Shown here piece by piece: positions 5,887 to 10,756 of a DNA stretch of 10,756 bases. Position numbers and translations under genes: made by a program. Numbering within the stretch: the stretch's first letter is position 1; every line of letters starts with the position of its first letter. The stretch is from JAICJR01 sp036491015. Its GTDB lineage: Bacteria > Actinomycetota > Thermoleophilia > Solirubrobacterales > Thermoleophilaceae. The DNA is taken from contig DASXCV010000354.1 of the NCBI GenBank assembly GCA_036491015.1, positions 1 to 10,756 of the forward strand. The letters are read 5' to 3'. The notes beneath the pieces are model-generated. The model ran no database searches. It saw only the letters and a list, made by a program, of their open reading frames with translations, and was not told where the DNA came from.

Positions 5887-7538
5887 TGGCAGCCATTTAG
5901 CCGGCGCAGCTCGAGCAGCGGCCCAGGGCGCATGTAGGCGCGCGGCAGGTAGTTGTAGGAGAGGTCGAAGTTGAACTTCACGGGCCGGGCACCGAAGCGG
6001 TACGGCGAGAACCTGCCGAGCAGCTGCGACTGGGCGTCGAGCGCCCGGTAATACGCGCGCGCCGGCTTGAAGCCGGCATTCAGCCCGCGGTCGTGCTGGT
6101 AGCTCGCCACGAGCACGTAGCAGTAGCCGCCCGCCCGGTACGCCGCGAGCTTGGCCGGGCTCAGGTGCTTCTCGTAGGCCTGGAACGGCGGCTTGATCGG
6201 GTAGAGCCGGTACGGCTGCTTGGGCTTGCCGACCTTCAGGAAGTCCGCCGGGAACACGGCCGGCTCGACCACGAGGCCCGAGTTCGCGGGCACGTACCGC
6301 TCGATCCACTGGCGCGCGAGCGTGCGCGTGTCGGGATGGGCGAGCACGGAGTCCACGCGCACGCTCGTCCACAGTCCCTGCGCGGCCAGCAGCGCGCCAG
6401 CGCCCACCACGAGCACCGTCTTCCGTCGCGAGGCCCACGCCGCCGGCAGGGCGTCGACCGCGCGGATCGCCGCGTACGAGGCGAGGATCGTGAGCGCCGG
6501 ATACGCCGGCATGTACCAGCGGCCGAAGTGACGCGCCTGCCCGCCGAGGAAGAGCCACAGGAGGATCGGGAAGGCCACGAGCATCAACCCGCGTACGCGA
6601 TCCTTGAGCAGCGCGAGCACGGCCCCGGCGACGGCCGCGAGCAGCGGCAGCCAGCCCAGTCCCCAGGTGAGCGTCCAGATGTAGTAGATCCAGCCCGACT
6701 GGCTCGACTGCCCGATCTTGCCGGACGAGCTCGCCGTGCCCGCCTGGCTCAGCACCTGGTGGCGGAAGAGCGAGAAGTCCACGAGCGCGTACGGGTCCAG
6801 CACGATCACCGCGATTACCAGGCAGCCGGCCGCCACGGCGCCACCCGACAGGAGCTGCCGGACCGTCAGCCGCTTCTCGATCAGCCGCCCGACCGCCGCG
6901 ATGGCGAGCACCAGCACCATCGCGCCCGCCGTGTACTTCACGTCCACGGCCACGCCGATCGCGGCGCCCGCCAGCGCCCACTCCCAGGTGCGCGCGTGCT
7001 CGTACACGCCGAGGCATGCCACGAGGGCGACGGTGAGCGGCACGAGCGTGACCGCGTCGTTCAGCGCCTGCTTGGAATAGAAGACCGGCAGGAACGCGAC
7101 CGCCATCAGCACCGCCGACACGAGGCCCACGCGGCGGTCGTAGAAGCGCGTGCCGGCCCAGTACATGAGCCCCACGCCGAGCGTGCCGAGCAGCGCCACC
7201 ACCACGCGCGCCGAGGTGAAGACGGCCGTCGGATTGTGGGTGAACGAGTGCAGGAACCCGCTCGACCCGAACGGGAAGCCCGCGTGGAAGCGCAGCTTGA
7301 ACACCGCAAACAGCAGGTACGTGAGCGCCGGCGGGTTCTCGAAGTAGTGCGGGTTGAGCCCGCCGCCGATCATGTGCACCGCGTGCGGCACGAAGTGCTG
7401 CTCCTCGTCCGTGTTGTAGACGTACGGCAGCCCGTGCTTGATCGACCACAGGCGCAGCGCGAGCGCGCCGAGCAGGATCCAGCCGAGTGCCGCCCCGCCA
7501 GGCATGCGGAGCCAGCGCGGCCGGTGCGGCCGCCTCAC
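5883..7538 (-). CDS. PMT_2/GT-C-type membrane glycosyltransferase (paralogue B)
   Basis: This 551-residue multi-spanning protein starts at GTG 7538, inside the stop of paralogue A (GTGA). GGAG lies 7 nt upstream, so this start is well supported. The first outer loop carries GLPYVYNTDEEQHF (36-49) with Asp44-Glu45, the place of the catalytic acid in ArnT/PMT-like GT-C enzymes. SKQALNDAVTLVP (155-167) supplies a second loop acid, Asp161. KYTAG (201-205) and RHFGRWYMPAYPAL (336-349) are further shared landmarks. About 10-12 helices are followed by an extracytoplasmic tail of about 160 residues ending KFNFDLSYNYLPRAYMRPGP...NGCQ, with Cys473 and Cys550. The role is transfer of a sugar from a polyprenyl-phosphate donor to an unknown acceptor outside the cell. 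Donor and acceptor cannot be read from the sequence. Confidence 0.88.
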   Translation of the reverse strand: MRRPHRPRWLRMPGGAALGWILLGALALRLWSIKHGLPYVYNTDEEQHFVPHAVHMIGGGLNPHYFENPPALTYLLFAVFKLRFHAGFPFGSSGFLHSFTHNPTAVFTSARVVVALLGTLGVGLMYWAGTRFYDRRVGLVSAVLMAVAFLPVFYSKQALNDAVTLVPLTVALVACLGVYEHARTWEWALAGAAIGVAVDVKYTAGAMVLVLAIAAVGRLIEKRLTVRQLLSGGAVAAGCLVIAVIVLDPYALVDFSLFRHQVLSQAGTASSSGKIGQSSQSGWIYYIWTLTWGLGWLPLLAAVAGAVLALLKDRVRGLMLVAFPILLWLFLGGQARHFGRWYMPAYPALTILASYAAIRAVDALPAAWASRRKTVLVVGAGALLAAQGLWTSVRVDSVLAHPDTRTLARQWIERYVPANSGLVVEPAVFPADFLKVGKPKQPYRLYPIKPPFQAYEKHLSPAKLAAYRAGGYCYVLVASYQHDRGLNAGFKPARAYYRALDAQSQLLGRFSPYRFGARPVKFNFDLSYNYLPRAYMRPGPLLELRRLNGCQ

Positions 7539-9274
7539 CTGCGAACTCCGGGTGCGTCTCCGCTGGTCGGCGTGCCCGTGCCCAGGGGAACTGTCCCGAA
7601 GCCCTGCTTGCAGTTGTTCAGTCGATAGATCCAAATCTCGGGGCCCGGCCGGTTGAACGCGGACGGGTAGTAGTTGTAGGACAGGTCGAAGTTGAACTTC
7701 ACCGGCTTCGCCCCGCGCTTGTACGGACTGACGTGAAGTAGCAGCTTCGACTGCTGCCTCAGGTCCCTGTAATACGCCAGGGCGGGCGCAAGGTGCGCAT
7801 TTTGCGCCCTTCCCTGGATGAGGCTCATCGTCATCACCATGCAGAAGCCCGCGCGCCGGTACGTGTTCAGGGTCGCGGGGCTGAGCGTCGAGCCGTAATC
7901 GTCGTGGCTGTCGTTGACGTCGCGGATGAAGCCGCGGATGAACTGCTTGTGCTGCGGATCGCCCCGGCCGGAGTTGGTGATCCGGCGGTAGTAGCGAGGC
8001 GGCACCGCGGGCTCGATCACGATCCGGAGCCGCGCCGGATAGTGCGCCACGAGCCAGTTGCGAGCGAGCTGGCGCGTGTCCGTGCGCCCGAGCAGCCGGG
8101 CGGTGCGCACGTCCGCGAGGAGCGGCTGGGCGAGCACGAGCAGCCCGGCGACGGCTAGCGCCGCCGCGCGCACGAGCTTGCCGCCCGGTACGAGCCGCAC
8201 CACGTACGCGATCGCCACGCCCGCGAGCAGCGCGAGCGCGGGGTAGGCGGGCAGGAGCCAGCGGCCGAAGAAGCGCACCTGTGTGCTCAGGTAGATGAAC
8301 AGGGCGATTGGCACGATCGCCAGCAGCACGGCGCGCATCAGCGAGCGGCGCGCCACGAGCACGGTCCCGGCGAGCGCGGCGAAGCTCCCGGCCCAGCCGA
8401 GCCCCCAGGTGAGGCTGTTCAGGTAGTAGCCGGGGCCGTTGTCGCCCTCCTGGCCGAGCTTCGCGAACTTGCCGGCGAGCTGCTGCTCGCCCTTCAGCTG
8501 GTGCCACGCGTCCGAGAAGTTCATGAACACGTACGGGTTGGTGACGAAGAACAGCCCGACCGCAGCGGCAACGGCGAGCGCGCCGTTCACGAGCGCCCGG
8601 CGGTCGCGTGCCACGAGCCGCGCGACGGTCGCGACGAGCAGCGGCAGGAGCACGAGCCCCGCCGTGTACTTGAAGCCGAACGCGAGCCCCGCCATCGCGC
8701 CGCCGATCACGTAGTGCTTGCGCCTGCCCTCCTCGTACACGCGCACCGACGCGTACAGCGCGAAGGCCACCGGCAGGAGCGCCCCCACATCGGTCACCGC
8801 CACGCGCGAGTACGCCACCGGCAGGAAGGCGAACGACAGCACCGCGGCGGCCGCCACGCCCTCGATCGTTCCCCACAGCCGCCGCCCGACCCAGAACACC
8901 GACACCACGCCGAACATGCACAGCACCGCCGCGAGCGTGCGGCTTGTGCGGTAGATCGTCGTCGGGTCCTCGGAGTACTGCTTGATCGCCTTCCCGTAGT
9001 GGCCGAACGGAATCAGGTGCGCGGGCCCGTACTGGAAGCGCAGCGCCAGGTGGACCAGGTACGTGAAGGCCGAGGGGTTCTGGTAGTAGCCGGGATCGGC
9101 GCTGCCGCCGAACATCCCGATCGCCCGGTTCGTGAAGTGCGAGCCCTCGTCGATGTTGTAGACGTACGGCAGGCCATAGGTGTTGTGGAGGACGCGCAGC
9201 ACGAGCCCCACCGCCAGGATCCCGAAAAGCGCGAGATAGGCAGGGGAGGCCGCGGCGCGCAGGCGTCGCGTCAC
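7535..9274 (-). CDS. PMT_2/GT-C-type membrane glycosyltransferase (paralogue A)
   Basis: This 579-residue paralogue of the next gene has the same landmarks: GLPYVYNIDEGSHF (34-47; Asp42-Glu43), SRVAVTDVGALLP (156-168; Asp162), KYTAG (202-206), RFFGRWLLPAYPAL (334-347) and the tail motif KFNFDLSYNYYPSAFNRPGP (526-545). Cys478 and Cys555 have the same 77-residue spacing as in paralogue B. In the last 40-residue block before the final Cys, 27 positions are identical. A 24-residue Gly/Pro/Thr-rich extension (KQGFGTVPLGTGTPTSGDAP...) follows and is absent from B. The chosen start is GTG 9274, which has TAGCTT 7 nt upstream (leaderless). GTG 9295 (GGGAGG only 3 nt upstream) and ATG 9313 are in-frame alternatives and would overlap the control region. 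It is the first gene of the operon and diverges from ribD. Confidence 0.88.
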   Translation of the reverse strand: MTRRLRAAASPAYLALFGILAVGLVLRVLHNTYGLPYVYNIDEGSHFTNRAIGMFGGSADPGYYQNPSAFTYLVHLALRFQYGPAHLIPFGHYGKAIKQYSEDPTTIYRTSRTLAAVLCMFGVVSVFWVGRRLWGTIEGVAAAAVLSFAFLPVAYSRVAVTDVGALLPVAFALYASVRVYEEGRRKHYVIGGAMAGLAFGFKYTAGLVLLPLLVATVARLVARDRRALVNGALAVAAAVGLFFVTNPYVFMNFSDAWHQLKGEQQLAGKFAKLGQEGDNGPGYYLNSLTWGLGWAGSFAALAGTVLVARRSLMRAVLLAIVPIALFIYLSTQVRFFGRWLLPAYPALALLAGVAIAYVVRLVPGGKLVRAAALAVAGLLVLAQPLLADVRTARLLGRTDTRQLARNWLVAHYPARLRIVIEPAVPPRYYRRITNSGRGDPQHKQFIRGFIRDVNDSHDDYGSTLSPATLNTYRRAGFCMVMTMSLIQGRAQNAHLAPALAYYRDLRQQSKLLLHVSPYKRGAKPVKFNFDLSYNYYPSAFNRPGPEIWIYRLNNCKQGFGTVPLGTGTPTSGDAPGVRR

Positions 9275-9281
9275 CGGCGGA

Positions 9282-9287
9282 AAGCTA
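9282..9287 (-). promoter_or_regulatory. Candidate -10 box for the tandem GT-C operon (leaderless)
   Basis: The minus-strand sequence TAGCTT fits TANNNT and is followed by exactly 7 nt (TCCGCCG) before the GTG at 9274. The same spacing occurs on the other strand for ribD. No Shine-Dalgarno precedes this GTG. ACTAGT (9287-9292) adjoins the box. No clear -35 is visible. Confidence 0.4.
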
Positions 9288-9300
9288 CTAGTCACCAGCC

Positions 9301-9318
9301 TCCCAATTACCATTGGGA
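9301..9318. promoter_or_regulatory. Palindromic operator candidate between the GT-C operon and ribD
   Basis: TCCCAAT-TACC-ATTGGGA is a perfect inverted repeat with 7-bp arms and a 4-bp centre, rich in A/T compared with its surroundings. It covers the putative ribD -10 box (TACCAT, 9308-9313). A wider pair GTCAC (9291-9295) / GTGAC (9321-9325) flanks it almost concentrically, and another CCAAT half-site lies at 9334-9338. Being upstream of a leaderless start, it is more likely a protein-binding site on DNA than an RNA hairpin. The regulator is unknown. Confidence 0.45.
9308..9313 (+). promoter_or_regulatory. Candidate -10 box for leaderless ribD
   Basis: TACCAT (TANNNT) ends 7 nt before the GTG at 9321, so transcription would start at the start codon. 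The box sits in the centre of the 9301-9318 palindrome. There is no room for, and no sign of, an FMN riboswitch between this box and ribD. Confidence 0.4.
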
Positions 9319-9320
9319 AA

Positions 9321-10444
<1,124 letters not shown>

Positions 10445-10445
<1 letters not shown>

Positions 10446-10756
10446 TGTTCACCGGGCTCGTACAGGACCAGGGCAGCGTGCGCGCGATCGAGGTCGAGCC
10501 GGCCGGCTCCCGGCTCGAGGTGGCCACGGCGCTCGCCGGCGACATCAAGGAGGGCGACTCGGTGGCCGTGAACGGCGTCTGCCTGACGGCCGTGACCGTC
10601 TCGGACGGCGCCTTTCGCGCCGACGTGATGGCGGAGACGCTGCGGCGCTCCTCGCTCGGCCCGCTCAGCGAGGGCGACCCGGTGAACCTCGAGCTGCCGC
10701 TCCGCGCCGAGGACCGGCTGGGCGGCCACTTCGTGCAGGGTCACGTGGACGGCACC
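10445..10756 (+). CDS. ribE: Riboflavin synthase, alpha subunit (3' truncated by window end)
   Basis: The first 104 codons are present and the frame is open at the right edge. The protein starts MFTGLVQDQGSV, the signature N-terminus of riboflavin synthase. It continues with EGDSVAVNGVCLTAV (about 36-50), AETLRRSSLG and GGHFVQGHVDGT at the end, all hallmarks of the first of the two lumazine-binding barrels. The enzyme dismutates two 6,7-dimethyl-8-ribityllumazine molecules into riboflavin plus the pyrimidine precursor. It directly follows ribD with a one-base overlap and its own GGAG. The second barrel and any downstream ribBA/ribH lie outside the window. Confidence 0.96.

Noticed and set aside
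9275..9320. FMN riboswitch upstream of ribD
   Set aside because: The gap is only 46 bp and none of the conserved RFN-element sequence blocks are visible.

Overview
The window is very GC-rich, with dense, overlapping genes and frequent GTG starts. Several genes lack a Shine-Dalgarno sequence but have a TANNNT box 7-8 nt before the start codon, as in leaderless actinobacterial genes. This points to a high-GC actinobacterium. A Thermoleophilia/Solirubrobacterales-like soil lineage is my guess from the style of the proteins and has not been tested. No rRNA, tRNA, CRISPR array, insertion sequence or phage gene is visible. No stretch of more than 80 bases lacks a gene.

Layout: (1) Positions 2-493 (+) hold the 3' part of a Rossmann-fold methyltransferase resembling protein-lysine methyltransferases. 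(2) Positions 4030 down to 513 (-) form an operon of four overlapping genes: a membrane-anchored family 2 glycosyltransferase, a class I SAM methyltransferase, a 12-helix MOP/Wzx-type flippase and a VOC-fold protein that has lost most of its metal ligands. (3) Positions 4108-5622 (+), divergent from that operon, encode a polytopic GT-C-like membrane protein. (4) Positions 9274 down to 5629 (-) form a second operon: two tandem paralogous GT-C (PMT_2-type) membrane glycosyltransferases, then an unrecognised 85-residue protein made largely of two copies of one 22-residue motif. (5) From 9321 (+), divergent from (4), run ribD and the start of ribE (riboflavin synthesis).

Reading of the locus (inference): the GT2 enzyme probably charges a polyprenyl phosphate with sugar on the cytoplasmic side. 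The GT-C proteins could use such lipid-linked sugars on the outer face, and the flippase could export a lipid-linked glycan. The cluster therefore looks like a cell-envelope glycan or glycoprotein assembly locus. The riboflavin genes next to it are ordinary primary metabolism and share only a 46-bp divergent control region, which contains a clean palindrome.

The most original items are the small duplicated-motif protein at the end of the GT-C operon, the conserved cysteine pair in the paralogous GT-C tails, the palindrome over the putative ribD -10 box, and the similar leaderless promoter regions of the two GT-C transcription units. I see no defence system or other clearly new multi-gene system.
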